IMG/VR virus record: IMGVR_UViG_3300031885_000018 | Location: 1 to 53,338 of that record | Origin: a virus | DNA: 53,338 nucleotides | Strand: one strand, 5' to 3' | Shown here: piece by piece, positions 8,074-16,463 of the stretch | Position numbering within the stretch: the first letter of the stretch is position 1 | Layout: the number at the start of each line of letters is the position of its first letter | Made by a program: the position numbers and the translations under genes | The notes under the pieces: generated by a model | What the model saw: only the letters and a program-made list of their open reading frames with translations | Databases searched by the model: none | What the model was told of the DNA's origin: nothing

Positions 8074-9695
8074 GAATAGATGATATAAATAGCGCGGTAT
8101 GGGCTTACGGCACTAGAATATTAGTGTCGGGAGCAAATACTAGTCCTACGGACAAATTAGGTCAAATCCAACAAGCTGTCTGGCAATATAGTACAAGGAT
8201 GATGACTAATGTGTTTACTGCATATTCTACAGACATAGAATCAATTTCTAATCTAGTTGACCTAGGCGACCTAAACATAGACAGCACAACTACAACCAGT
8301 GGCCTTAATGCAATTGCTAAATATTGTTCGTTGTGTATAGAGTCAATTTCTCAATTGGTTGACTCAAATAGTTTAAACGCAGATACTCTAACGACATTTC
8401 AAAAGAATAGCTCTATCAACATAGACACCTTACTACAACTACTGAAAAGCAATGTGGTCGATATTGAGACAGCTCTATCTCTTACTAGCAACAAGTCCCT
8501 TGACATAGAGACATTGTTATCTCTTAGTAACAACAAGTCCCTTGACATAGAGACATTGTTATCTCTTAGTAACAACAAGTCCCTTGACATAGAGACATTG
8601 TTATCTCTTAGTAACAACAAGTCCCTTGACATAGAGACATTGTTATCTCTTAGTAACAACAAGCAAATCGACATAGATACGCTATTAGCTCTTAGTAACA
8701 ACAAATCCATTAATATAGACAGTGTGCTTGCAGCTAGTAATCTAGCGGTACTAGCTCAGTACGCTATCTGTATAGAGTCAATTTCTAAGTTCATTAAATC
8801 AAACAGTCTAACCGCCGACACCCTTTCTTCTCTTAGTGGTTCCAGACTGGTTAATATTGATACTGTACTTCGTTTAGCGGCGCAGAAAAATATAAGTGCA
8901 GATTCCTTGTTGTCATTAAATAAAAACGGTCTGGTTGACCTAGATACACTATTGTCACTATCTAAGAACAATAGCTCTAACCTAGATACCATATTGTCAT
9001 TCTCTAAGAATAGTAGTATTGATTTAGATACACTATTAGGGCTATCTAGAAACAATACTATAGATATAGACTCACTACTGTCGTTGTCTAAGAATAGTAC
9101 AATAGACATAGAATCGTTATTGTGGTTATCTAAAAACAATAACATTAATCTAGATTCACTATTAAGGTTATCTAAGAACAATACAGTAGACTTAGATACA
9201 CTACTAAAGCTAACTAAGAATAACGGTGTCAACCTAGAGACGCTATTGGCATTAAGTAGGGGTTACATAGCAAATATAGAATTTATCTCTATGCTTAAAA
9301 AGCAATCGCCGACAACTATAGAGAGCATCAAGCGTTTAATGTTGGCTGTAAACGCCAACGTGGATAGTTTGGGAAAGACACTTAGAGATGGGACTATTGG
9401 TGTTGAGTCTACTGCGTCAGTTGCTATCTATCCTATTAGTTCAACTTTTTCCATAGAATCCATTATTGGTGTATTAAATGTTAGTGACTTTGTTATCGAG
9501 GGGTATTTTATCCCTAGTGACCAGCCAGAGGTTGGAGTTCCTGTACTTGTAATTGTGGACCCAGAAAATAATGTGGCGGTTGTTGGTCTAGAAAATAACA
9601 CTGTGGTTGTGGACACATTTAACAACACAATAACAGTTAAGCAAAATTCTCAGATTTATAAAGTACCCAAAATAGACAATAGTATCCAATATTAA
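8070..9695 (+). CDS. Protein of tandem 14-residue repeats, probable fibre component
   Basis: A 541-residue protein of unknown function. The N-terminal 40 residues carry two copies of the motif that ends both upstream beta-helix proteins (DDINSAVWAYGTRIL and QAVWQYSTRM). Residues about 110-410 consist of 14-residue repeats with consensus N-x-S-[LI]-[DN]-[IL]-[DE]-[TS]-L-L-x-L-[ST]-K/N-N; four copies are identical at DNA level. The regular Leu/Ile spacing suggests a helical or solenoid rod. The C-terminal 80 residues change to Val/Asn-rich beta strands (VLVIVDPENNVAVVGLENN). Position with the beta-helix genes suggests a fibre shaft. No catalytic motif is visible. Confidence 0.6.
   Translation: MRIDDINSAVWAYGTRILVSGANTSPTDKLGQIQQAVWQYSTRMMTNVFTAYSTDIESISNLVDLGDLNIDSTTTTSGLNAIAKYCSLCIESISQLVDSNSLNADTLTTFQKNSSINIDTLLQLLKSNVVDIETALSLTSNKSLDIETLLSLSNNKSLDIETLLSLSNNKSLDIETLLSLSNNKSLDIETLLSLSNNKQIDIDTLLALSNNKSINIDSVLAASNLAVLAQYAICIESISKFIKSNSLTADTLSSLSGSRLVNIDTVLRLAAQKNISADSLLSLNKNGLVDLDTLLSLSKNNSSNLDTILSFSKNSSIDLDTLLGLSRNNTIDIDSLLSLSKNSTIDIESLLWLSKNNNINLDSLLRLSKNNTVDLDTLLKLTKNNGVNLETLLALSRGYIANIEFISMLKKQSPTTIESIKRLMLAVNANVDSLGKTLRDGTIGVESTASVAIYPISSTFSIESIIGVLNVSDFVIEGYFIPSDQPEVGVPVLVIVDPENNVAVVGLENNTVVVDTFNNTITVKQNSQIYKVPKIDNSIQY
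8490..8657 (+). repeat. Four identical 42-bp tandem repeats inside fibre gene
   Basis: Units start at 8490, 8532, 8574 and 8616, each encoding 14 residues around SLDIETLLSLSNNK. A fifth, diverged unit begins at 8658, and many weaker copies follow to about 9270. Perfect identity of four units against the diverged rest indicates recent expansion by slippage or unequal recombination. Confidence 0.95.
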
Positions 9696-9718
9696 TAAGT
9701 GACACATAGAGGTAAAAC

Positions 9719-10462
9719 ATGCCAATTTCATCTGGTGACCTAGTATTCTACGGTAGCGCAAACATGCCGACTGGCGATGCCACTACTGCTGGTGGTGCTA
9801 TAGATACATCAACAAGGGTAATATTTGATGATACTACACTAGCTAATGCTGTTGGACCATCTGTATTGTCTGTTGTTTCTACTATAGCTGGAGACAATAG
9901 CGGCATTTTAATTTACGGTAGAGATGCCGGTGGTGCCCTAATTAACTCCACTATTACTCTTAGTGGGCTAACACCAGTTACCGGAGTTGTATCTTATGAT
10001 AGGATTCATATGGTAAGTGGTCAGCATAACGGAACACTTTCTCTTAAGAAAGCTGCTTCTGTTATTGTAGCTATGGAGTCTGGCGTGAATGTTATTCGTC
10101 GTCCATTTTTCAATGCTATTGCTGATGCTTCTGGTGGCTCTTCAAGAACATATTATGAAAAGGTATTCCTAAAGAATAACCATGCAACACTTACACTAAC
10201 ATCTGCTTTCATTAGCGGTTCTTCTTCTGGTCTTGCATCATTTGTAGATATTTCAGCAGAAAGCGGTACTGGTGGAACAACAACTATTACTAATCGCCTA
10301 ACTTCCCCAACTGGAATTTCTCCATTCGGAGATGGAAGTGTTTCAATAGCTAATGTTGTAGCTGGTGGAACACAGCCGGTATGGTTGTCATTAACGCTAG
10401 CTGCTGGCACAGCTCCTCAACTTGGTCTATACACAATTGCTGCACTAGGAAACACAACCTAA
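9719..10462 (+). CDS. Phage structural protein, appendage or head associated
   Basis: A 247-residue protein starting MPISSGDLVFYGSANMP after a GAGGT ribosome site. It is Gly/Ser/Thr-rich and beta-dominated, with segments GGAIDTSTRVIFDD, NVIRRPFFNAIADASGGSSRTYYEKVFLKNNHATLTL split over residues 125-160, and a C-terminal PVWLSLTLAAGTAPQLGLYTI. This pattern recurs in virion genes of many tailed phages, lying between capsid or fibre genes and the head-tail connector genes. The exact location in the virion is unknown. No enzyme motif is visible. Confidence 0.5.
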   Translation: MPISSGDLVFYGSANMPTGDATTAGGAIDTSTRVIFDDTTLANAVGPSVLSVVSTIAGDNSGILIYGRDAGGALINSTITLSGLTPVTGVVSYDRIHMVSGQHNGTLSLKKAASVIVAMESGVNVIRRPFFNAIADASGGSSRTYYEKVFLKNNHATLTLTSAFISGSSSGLASFVDISAESGTGGTTTITNRLTSPTGISPFGDGSVSIANVVAGGTQPVWLSLTLAAGTAPQLGLYTIAALGNTT

Positions 10463-10478
10463 TAATTAAGGTAGCTAC

Positions 10479-11276
10479 ATGATTCTATATAAAGAAGCAA
10501 ATGAGTCAAAGGTATTTGGCGTAGACTTTTCTGCGAATTTAGCTACTGGCGAAACCATATCTAGTTCAACGATAACATCAGACACGGTAGGACTTACCAT
10601 TGGTAGCCCATCAATATCTGCTGGAATAGTGACCTTTAGGATTTCCGGTGGCGTTGTTGGTACGTCCTATGGATTAACGGTATCAGCGGTTACATCGGAA
10701 TCAAACACATACGAACAGTGTGTGACTCTTTCAATTAATGAGTGTGACGACCTACTATCTTTGGTTACATCACTAAGGGTTATGATTAATGATTTGGAGA
10801 CAGACCCAACGTATTCTGACAATAGACTAAAGCAAGTTTTGTGTGTGGCAGCGCAACAGGTAAAGGTTCATCTAAACTTTACAGATTATACGATTAATCT
10901 TCTAGCTCTAACAATTACGCCAAATCCAACAGCAGCAGCTACGTTAGACGAAGCATATGCGGCCCTAGTAGTTCTAAAGGCTGCGTGTTTTATAGATACA
11001 AATGCACTTAGGACTAAGGCGGCTCTGGCTGGAATAAGAGCTACTCTTGGTGCCCTAAGTCTAGATACAAGCAACAATATTCAAGGATATATCAACACAA
11101 TCAAGTTGGGTCCATGTGCAATGTTTGATGACCTAGCCGCCGATTATGCTATTGGTAATCCAAATATTTGGAAAGCTATACTTAGTCCATTCATTAATAA
11201 TCAATTTGACCCAAGAAATTTACAGTCAACAGAAGTACGTAATCGTACAGGCAACTTTAATAGTGGAGAATTTTAA
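10479..11276 (+). CDS. Head-tail connector with N-terminal Ig-like domain
   Basis: A 265-residue two-domain protein. Residues 1-90 form a small Ig-like beta domain (KVFGVDFSANLATGETISSS...GGVVGTSYGLTVSAVT), a fusion seen at the front of phage connector proteins. Residues 90-230 are helical (LVTSLRVMINDLETDPTYSDNRLKQVLCVAAQ), matching gp6-like head-tail connectors that bind the portal. The stop overlaps the next start by one base. The start is chosen at ATG 10479 after AAGGTAG. Connector assignment is inferred from the helical pattern and gene order. Confidence 0.55.
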   Translation: MILYKEANESKVFGVDFSANLATGETISSSTITSDTVGLTIGSPSISAGIVTFRISGGVVGTSYGLTVSAVTSESNTYEQCVTLSINECDDLLSLVTSLRVMINDLETDPTYSDNRLKQVLCVAAQQVKVHLNFTDYTINLLALTITPNPTAAATLDEAYAALVVLKAACFIDTNALRTKAALAGIRATLGALSLDTSNNIQGYINTIKLGPCAMFDDLAADYAIGNPNIWKAILSPFINNQFDPRNLQSTEVRNRTGNFNSGEF

Positions 11277-11470
11277 TGGGAATAGATGTAATAAAGGCTA
11301 TAACAGCTAACAACATAAAGAACGGAAGTGTTGTACTAGGTAGAGTTGGTGGTACTTATGCCGCCGGTCCTCTAGCCGAGAACAGCAGCGTAAGCAACAA
11401 TCCAACAATTACAACAATAGAGTCAAAGTACGGCGCTCGTTTCGATGACGCTAGTTACTACAACAACTAA
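11276..11470 (+). CDS. Small hypothetical protein in connector cluster
   Basis: A 64-residue protein (MGIDVIKAITANNIKNGSV...), coupled by one-base overlaps to genes on both sides, so it is probably translated and head-tail associated. It ends in SKYGARFDDASYYNN. I recognise no family. Its tight overlaps and consistent codon use support it being real. Confidence 0.65.
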   Translation: MGIDVIKAITANNIKNGSVVLGRVGGTYAAGPLAENSSVSNNPTITTIESKYGARFDDASYYNN

Positions 11471-12003
11471 TGAGTAATCCATTCGCCGGTATAATAACGC
11501 CCGAGTTTAAGGCATTATTCAATAATGCGATAGACGCCCTATTGGAAAGTACGGCCCTAACGGTCCCGTGTAGGATTGTATTTGGAACAACAAAGAACAC
11601 CGAGTGCCCTAATTGTGTATTGGATACGAACGCAAGGGTATCCGCCAATAAATACAAAGCAGGTGGCCCTAGTTCTTTTCCTCTGGGTTCTATTTGTCCG
11701 ATGTGCGCGGGTGTAGGATTTATTGCGGTAGATACCAGTCAGATAATCTACATGGCTGTTATTTACAACGAGCAGCGTTCTAAGTTCATCAAGACAGGAT
11801 TGAATCTTACGGCCTCAGACTACTTTGTACAGACAATATCACACGCTTCTACCTATGCGGCCCTTAAGAATGCCAAAGAGGTAGTTTTTGATACGGCGGT
11901 CGAGGGACAGGCAACTAGGAACTTTCAGAGATACGGCGACCCAACTCCAGTAGGTTTTGGTGATAGTGCCTACATAATAACACTTTGGACAATAGATAAG
12001 TAA
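11470..12003 (+). CDS. Head-tail joining protein with zinc-binding cysteines
   Basis: A 177-residue protein with an N-terminal helix (SNPFAGIITPEFKALFNNAIDALL) and two Cys pairs, C46-x2-C49 and C76-x2-C79 (CPNC and CPMCAGVGF), forming a likely structural zinc site. Phage neck proteins with this helix plus paired Cys followed by a Gly-rich turn occur in several environmental phage lineages. The C-terminal half is beta-rich. It lies between the connector and the tail-completion genes and overlaps the next start by one base. A head-closure role is inferred from position. Confidence 0.55.
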   Translation: MSNPFAGIITPEFKALFNNAIDALLESTALTVPCRIVFGTTKNTECPNCVLDTNARVSANKYKAGGPSSFPLGSICPMCAGVGFIAVDTSQIIYMAVIYNEQRSKFIKTGLNLTASDYFVQTISHASTYAALKNAKEVVFDTAVEGQATRNFQRYGDPTPVGFGDSAYIITLWTIDK

Positions 12004-12611
12004 TGAAGATACTTCAGACAGATGCTCAAATTGAGAAGATGATTGCTGACATAACACTAGAACACTATCAACAAGTTATGCGCGCTGCTAGGAAACCAAT
12101 AGTCAATAGAATTAGAGAAGTGGTTATTGAGGCGATTAAGAGAGAGCCGGAATACGAGTCTCTTTTGAACGGTAGACTTCTCGGTGAGTTTGGCCTAACG
12201 GGCGCTGAGCAGAAACTAGCAACTATATTGAATGTGTGGGCTCAAGACATACATATTGTGGTCGCTAAAAAAACCATAGCTATTACGGTAATCGGCGGCA
12301 ACTTTGAAGATGTGTTGGCTTTACCAGAAGCCAGACAGATTACAGAGAAGGGGCAGTCTTTAGAATGGTTAGACTGGTTGCTTATTCAGGGTGATAAAAC
12401 AATCATCAAAGAGTATACAATCAAGAAGTCTTTCAATAAGGATAGTAGAACTGGATTAGCGGTGATGGTAGAGAGCAAGAAAGGAAAGTGGGCGGTTCCA
12501 TCTCAATACTCAGGAACTCCTAGAGATAACTGGGTTACAAGGGCGATTAGAAATATACATGCTAGTTCTATAGAAGAAGTCATCATTCAGGAAGTAACAT
12601 CTAGATGGTAG
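12003..12611 (+). CDS. Putative tail completion / neck protein
   Basis: A 202-residue protein in the slot usually held by HK97 gp10-like neck or tail-completion proteins, just before the tail terminator position. The N-terminus is strongly helical (DAQIEKMIADITLEHYQQVMRAARKPIVNRI); the middle has short strands (KKTIAITVIGG) and WLDWLLIQGD; the C-terminus has W-rich GKWAVPSQYSGTPRDNWVTRAI. The segment before the C-terminus resembles the RxFxG-like end of gp10-family proteins only loosely. Overlaps of one and seven bases with its neighbours support co-translation. Confidence 0.45.
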   Translation: MKILQTDAQIEKMIADITLEHYQQVMRAARKPIVNRIREVVIEAIKREPEYESLLNGRLLGEFGLTGAEQKLATILNVWAQDIHIVVAKKTIAITVIGGNFEDVLALPEARQITEKGQSLEWLDWLLIQGDKTIIKEYTIKKSFNKDSRTGLAVMVESKKGKWAVPSQYSGTPRDNWVTRAIRNIHASSIEEVIIQEVTSRW

Positions 12612-13570
12612 AATCATATACAGTATTTAAGGGCGTAACAAGTATCGGCAGCACGCTGGTAATGAACGAACTTGAAAATAACATGAAGACTTACCTAGAC
12701 TGGGGGTTCTTAAATATAGGCGGTTTCGTAAATGTTCAGATTCCTGCTAGTAGCTCTTTCGGTGGAAACTTTCATCAACTAAGGCAATCAGCGGACCCAA
12801 CCTATGCAAGTGGTACAGTCTGGGAGACAATAAGGAAAGACTGGGTGTGGGAAACAGGAGTTGTTTATGAGGGAACTTCGCCCATAGCAATTTCTGGTGT
12901 TTGGATTAATAATCAGTTCTATGCTCCAGGTGATGCAACATGGGGTCACTATTACGACTATAGGAATGGTAGGGTTATTTTCAACAACCCAGTTTCTTTA
13001 TCTAGTGGCGTATCAATGAACTATAGCTATCGCTATGTGCAAACATATGTAGCTAATGATGCTCAGTGGTTCTACGAGGGTCAGTACGATTCGTTTAAGC
13101 CGGGAAGTACACAGTGGGCAACATCCCCATTAAATAGTGGAGACTATTCTGTGCCGCCGCAGCATAGGGTACAGTATCCAGCAATCATTATTGAGGCTGT
13201 GCCAAGAGCTTATAACAAACCATACGAACTAGGTAATTCTGCTCTATGGGTTGAACAAGATGTTAAATTCAATATTGTAGCTGAGAATAAATGGGGAAGA
13301 AATAAGCTAATAGATGTGCTTAGGTTAGAAGATAACCATGTAATCTATTTGTATAACAGCGATTCTGTCGCAAGGTCTGGGCTTAATTCACTTGACTACA
13401 GGGGTATGTTGGTAAATACAACTGGAAACTATCCGTATTTGGTCAACAATTATCCATTCGTTAAGTGCTATTTCAAGGATACAACAGTTGCCGAAGTAGA
13501 GTCAATTAGCGCAAATCTACATGAAGCATCTGTCCGTATCACTATGGAAATGGTTTTACATAAAATATAG
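12605..13570 (+). CDS. Putative tail terminator or virion structural protein
   Basis: A 321-residue, aromatic-rich beta protein directly before the tail tube gene. Segments such as KTYLDWGFLNIGGFVNVQIP, WGHYYDYRNGRVIFN and AQWFYEGQYDSFKPGS are visible, and the C-terminus ANLHEASVRITMEMVL resembles the end of tail-tube-interacting proteins. In siphoviruses this slot often holds the tail terminator that caps the tube at the neck, but 321 residues is long for that family. It may therefore be a different structural protein; the role is inferred from position. Confidence 0.45.
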   Translation: MVESYTVFKGVTSIGSTLVMNELENNMKTYLDWGFLNIGGFVNVQIPASSSFGGNFHQLRQSADPTYASGTVWETIRKDWVWETGVVYEGTSPIAISGVWINNQFYAPGDATWGHYYDYRNGRVIFNNPVSLSSGVSMNYSYRYVQTYVANDAQWFYEGQYDSFKPGSTQWATSPLNSGDYSVPPQHRVQYPAIIIEAVPRAYNKPYELGNSALWVEQDVKFNIVAENKWGRNKLIDVLRLEDNHVIYLYNSDSVARSGLNSLDYRGMLVNTTGNYPYLVNNYPFVKCYFKDTTVAEVESISANLHEASVRITMEMVLHKI

Positions 13571-13578
13571 TCTCAAAT

Positions 13579-13588
13579 GGTGTATTAT
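13579..13588 (+). promoter_or_regulatory. Candidate phage promoter motif GGTGTATTAT (copy 2)
   Basis: An exact copy of the 10-mer, in a 62-nt gap, 44 nt upstream of the tail tube ATG. The tail tube protein is one of the most abundant virion proteins, so an extra late promoter here would make sense. Confidence 0.5.
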
Positions 13589-13632
13589 CATTAGAGAACA
13601 GGTTTTCCTACTAAATGGAGCAATAATAAAAC

Positions 13633-14781
13633 ATGGCTAACAAGCGTATTTTTTATGCTATCGAGCAAGTTGGTGTTAAAAATGACGCCGACGCTGGACA
13701 ATTCAATGCGCTTCATGGCGTACAGTCCTGTGGTATTACCACGAACTTCAATCTTAACCAGGTTTTTGAGCTTGGTCAGATTGCTATTTATGCGAACATA
13801 GAAGATTTGCCAGATGTGCAGATTACACTTTCCAAGGTTCTTGACGGTTATCCATTGATATACCACAGAGCTACGGTAGGTGCTACTGCTCCAACATTGG
13901 TAGGTCGCTCAACATGCAAGTGCGTTGTTGCGCTAGCTATTTTCCCAGACACAAACACATCTGCTACGGGTGCCCCAGGCTCAATGGTTGAAGCCTCTGG
14001 TCAGTTCGTATCTTCTGCCTCTTATCGTTTCGGCGTAGACGACCAAGGAACAGAAGAAGTAAGTCTAGTTGGTAACAACAAGATTTGGAAGAACGACTCC
14101 AGAATTCTTAGCGGCGAAACAGTGTCTATTACATTCAGCGGCCAGTTCACATCTGGTGCTGATGTTCCTGCTGCTTCTGTCGGTATTAGCCGTAGACAGC
14201 ACATCGTCTTCACTCCAACAGTAGGTACAACAGACGCTAACGGTCAGATTACTGACCCAGACTGTACAATTCTTCCGATTGAAGTCGAAGGTATCAATGA
14301 GAGTGGTGTTAATGTTCAGGCTTCTGATAGTACAACAACCGCCCACGTTCAGACTCTAGGCGTAAACGTAGACTTTAACCGTACAGCTCTTAACGAGCTA
14401 GGTCACTTGGCTCCGTATACACGTTATATCAACTTCCCAGTTCAGGTTACAACAGAAATCGGCGTTATCTCCGCTTCTGGTGACTTGGTATCTGCTACTG
14501 AAAAGGGTATTTACACAACTGGTTCAGGATGTGGTGCTTTCCAGGGTAACCTAAAGAACAACACAATCCGTATTGCTACTTGCGAAGGTACACGTATCTA
14601 CTGTGGTCTAAAGAACAAACTACAGTCCATTAACTACACTGGTGGTGACACCGGCGGTGGTAATGTCCAGGTAACATACAGCTATCGTAACTTCAACGAC
14701 TTTACTGTCATGCACTCAGGCGACCCGCACGCTAGCGGTGCTGCTTGGTGGACGGCACGCGCAACTTATTTGTGCAACTAA
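13633..14781 (+). CDS. Major tail tube protein
   Basis: A 382-residue protein with clean high-expression codon use, its own candidate promoter motif upstream and a terminator just downstream, as expected for an abundant tube subunit. The N-terminus (ANKRIFYAIEQVGVKN, then QSCGITTNFNLNQVFELGQ) and IEDLPDVQITLSKVLDGY fit tube subunits that stack as hexamer rings. The C-terminal 100 residues may form an extra surface domain. No sheath gene is adjacent, which favours a non-contractile tail. It lies before the chaperone-region genes and the tape measure, the canonical order. Confidence 0.72.
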   Translation: MANKRIFYAIEQVGVKNDADAGQFNALHGVQSCGITTNFNLNQVFELGQIAIYANIEDLPDVQITLSKVLDGYPLIYHRATVGATAPTLVGRSTCKCVVALAIFPDTNTSATGAPGSMVEASGQFVSSASYRFGVDDQGTEEVSLVGNNKIWKNDSRILSGETVSITFSGQFTSGADVPAASVGISRRQHIVFTPTVGTTDANGQITDPDCTILPIEVEGINESGVNVQASDSTTTAHVQTLGVNVDFNRTALNELGHLAPYTRYINFPVQVTTEIGVISASGDLVSATEKGIYTTGSGCGAFQGNLKNNTIRIATCEGTRIYCGLKNKLQSINYTGGDTGGGNVQVTYSYRNFNDFTVMHSGDPHASGAAWWTARATYLCN

Positions 14782-14793
14782 TGGCGTAAGCAT

Positions 14794-14835
14794 AAGGGGG
14801 CTGTGCGGGGGTAAAACCCCGCACAACCCTCTTTT
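14794..14835 (+). terminator. Terminator after tail tube gene
   Basis: A GC-rich hairpin with arms 14794-14810 and 14817-14833, one C/A mismatch and one G-U pair, and a loop of six (GTAAAA), followed by TTTT. The inner 8 bp are GTGCGGGG paired with CCCCGCAC. It starts 13 nt after the tail tube stop codon. Confidence 0.85.
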
Positions 14836-14873
14836 CGGTTAGTAAGAACAGGATTATCAGGAATACAATATCT

Positions 14874-15044
14874 ATGGATGAAAGCTTCGTATTACAAACT
14901 ATAGGACGTTTGTATCTAGACAATCTGCGTATGCAGTTAATAGTCAAAGATGCAGCCACTAAAGATGCTCAGCTTCTAGAGCTACGTCGTCAGTTAGACG
15001 AATTGCAGAGAGCGGCTATCAATGAATCAAACAGAAAAAGCTGA
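14874..15044 (+). CDS. 56-residue coiled-coil microprotein
   Basis: A short gene that a 60-residue length cut-off would miss: MDESFVLQTIGRLYLDNL, then a Leu-rich helix ending with LLELRRQLDELQ. It fills most of the gap between the tail tube terminator and the next gene and overlaps that gene by 23 nt in a different frame. The heptad-like Leu spacing suggests a coiled coil. Similar tiny helical proteins sit near tail assembly genes in many phages. No function can be assigned; reality is supported by position, a plausible start and coding-like composition. Confidence 0.6.
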   Translation: MDESFVLQTIGRLYLDNLRMQLIVKDAATKDAQLLELRRQLDELQRAAINESNRKS

Positions 15045-16047
15045 GACGATTTATAGAATCATCTCTGGCATAAATGAGATTAGCTGGGCGGACGATGAAT
15101 ACATAGTCAAAAACCCCGACATAGACATACTGTACAAAGCTACCAAGATGCACAATGATATTGTACGCAAACTAAGGTACAATGATGAGTGGCTTAGTGC
15201 AGGCGAGATTGACAGGCTTCTTTTATCCCAGAAACTTATTCCGCCGAACATAGATGAAGTTATTAAGGAGATGGGTAAGCAGGTAGAAGATATTAAGGTA
15301 AGTATGTATAAGTCTTACCTTAAAAAAGAGATATTAGCAATGTTGAGAACTAGGCTTAAACTGCTCAAAGATAAGTTAAATGAAACAGTGAACGCTAAGC
15401 ATATGTTTGACTATGTTACTAGTGATGGCTACGCTATAATGTTGAAGAATCAGTTTGTTCTAGCGAACACGCTATTTTTCAAAGATGGCACTAAGGTATT
15501 TGATTCTTTTGAAAACGCCGACTATAGATTGCTAGACAATATAATGAGCGTATTGAACGATAAATACCTGACAAGTGAAGAGATTAGAGAGTTAGCCAGA
15601 ACCGAGCCGTGGAGGCCGATATGGTCAAACTCAAAGGAGAAGGCTGTTCAGGGGGTTGGGTATGAGTGGACAGATGAGCAAAGAGCTATAATTTCTTACT
15701 CTAGGATGTACGACAGTATCTATGATAACCCAGAATGTCCAAGTGACGAGATTCTTGAAGATGATGATATTCTAGATGGATGGCTAATCAATCTAAGAAG
15801 GACTAGAGAAAAAGACAAGAAGACAAGTGAGCTAGAAAATTGGTTGGGCGATAAGTATAAGGACGCCGGCGAAGTATTCTTACCAGCATCAAACCAAGAG
15901 AACGCTCAGGAAATATTTGATTTGAACAGTGAGCATATGAGGCAACTTAAGGCACAAAGAGATAAGGCCATAAGGGACAGAGGAGTCTTAAACGAAGCAG
16001 AGCTACCAGACGTTATGTTAGATAGGGTAGTTCAGGTAAATAGATAA
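15022..16047 (+). CDS. Helical protein of tail chaperone region
   Basis: A 341-residue, charged, mostly helical protein lying between tail tube and tape measure, where tail assembly chaperones or tape-measure partners are encoded. It has no recognisable enzymatic motif. Notable segments are the N-terminal EKAETIYRIISGINEISWADDEY split over residues 4-27, AMLRTRLKLLKDKLNETVNAK near residue 112, and TEPWRPIWSNSK near 200. Phage proteins of this type are seen in related contexts as virion or assembly proteins. It ends 11 nt before the next ATG. Function is inferred from position only. Confidence 0.5.
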   Translation: MNQTEKAETIYRIISGINEISWADDEYIVKNPDIDILYKATKMHNDIVRKLRYNDEWLSAGEIDRLLLSQKLIPPNIDEVIKEMGKQVEDIKVSMYKSYLKKEILAMLRTRLKLLKDKLNETVNAKHMFDYVTSDGYAIMLKNQFVLANTLFFKDGTKVFDSFENADYRLLDNIMSVLNDKYLTSEEIRELARTEPWRPIWSNSKEKAVQGVGYEWTDEQRAIISYSRMYDSIYDNPECPSDEILEDDDILDGWLINLRRTREKDKKTSELENWLGDKYKDAGEVFLPASNQENAQEIFDLNSEHMRQLKAQRDKAIRDRGVLNEAELPDVMLDRVVQVNR

Positions 16048-16058
16048 GGAATAATACT

Positions 16059-16463
16059 ATGGTAGATATGGAAAGAGTTTCTTTGCTTAGGCAAGAGCTT
16101 TTAGAAACTGCTGAAGCAGAGCGTGTGAAAAAGAATAATGAGGATAAGTATAAGGAAAACTCAAAGAAGAGATTAATGTCTGTCATAGAGAAGAAGTTCA
16201 AGACTACTATGATAGGGGCGCTCGCTAGGGTTGAAGATGGCTTCGGTTCCTTGTGGGGTCATGGACAAAGAGACTTAACGCCAGAGCAGCAAGAATTTCG
16301 CAAGCTTTGGACCGAGGTTAGGACAGACGTTCTTAATAATGGAAACAATCAGCTTAGGGGTGCGCTAGACGAAATAGCAAACTACACCATGAGCTGGGAT
16401 AAATTCAAGACAGAATTCGTAATTAGACCTAGAGAAGAAAAAGGATGTGAGAACGATGAGTAA
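16059..16463 (+). CDS. Hypothetical tail assembly region protein
   Basis: A 134-residue, highly charged helical protein (MVDMERVSLLRQELLETAEAE...) with AAGGA 7 nt before its ATG. I recognise no family. It overlaps the next gene by the eight bases ATGAGTAA, the same junction type as the portal and gene 1157. Its size and place upstream of a larger overlapping frame resemble the G/GT arrangement of tail chaperones, but no convincing slippery site is present. Confidence 0.55.
   Translation: MVDMERVSLLRQELLETAEAERVKKNNEDKYKENSKKRLMSVIEKKFKTTMIGALARVEDGFGSLWGHGQRDLTPEQQEFRKLWTEVRTDVLNNGNNQLRGALDEIANYTMSWDKFKTEFVIRPREEKGCENDE

Noticed and set aside
8490-8657. Direct repeats that could be taken for a CRISPR array
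   Set aside because: The 42-bp units are strictly tandem with no spacers and encode an in-frame protein repeat.
8399-9232. Minus-strand open frames across the repeat fibre gene
   Set aside because: They are antisense reflections of the same 42-bp units and lack ribosome sites.
14782-14873. Possible tRNA or small RNA in the gap after the tail tube
   Set aside because: The GC-rich hairpin followed by T residues is a terminator; no cloverleaf can be drawn.
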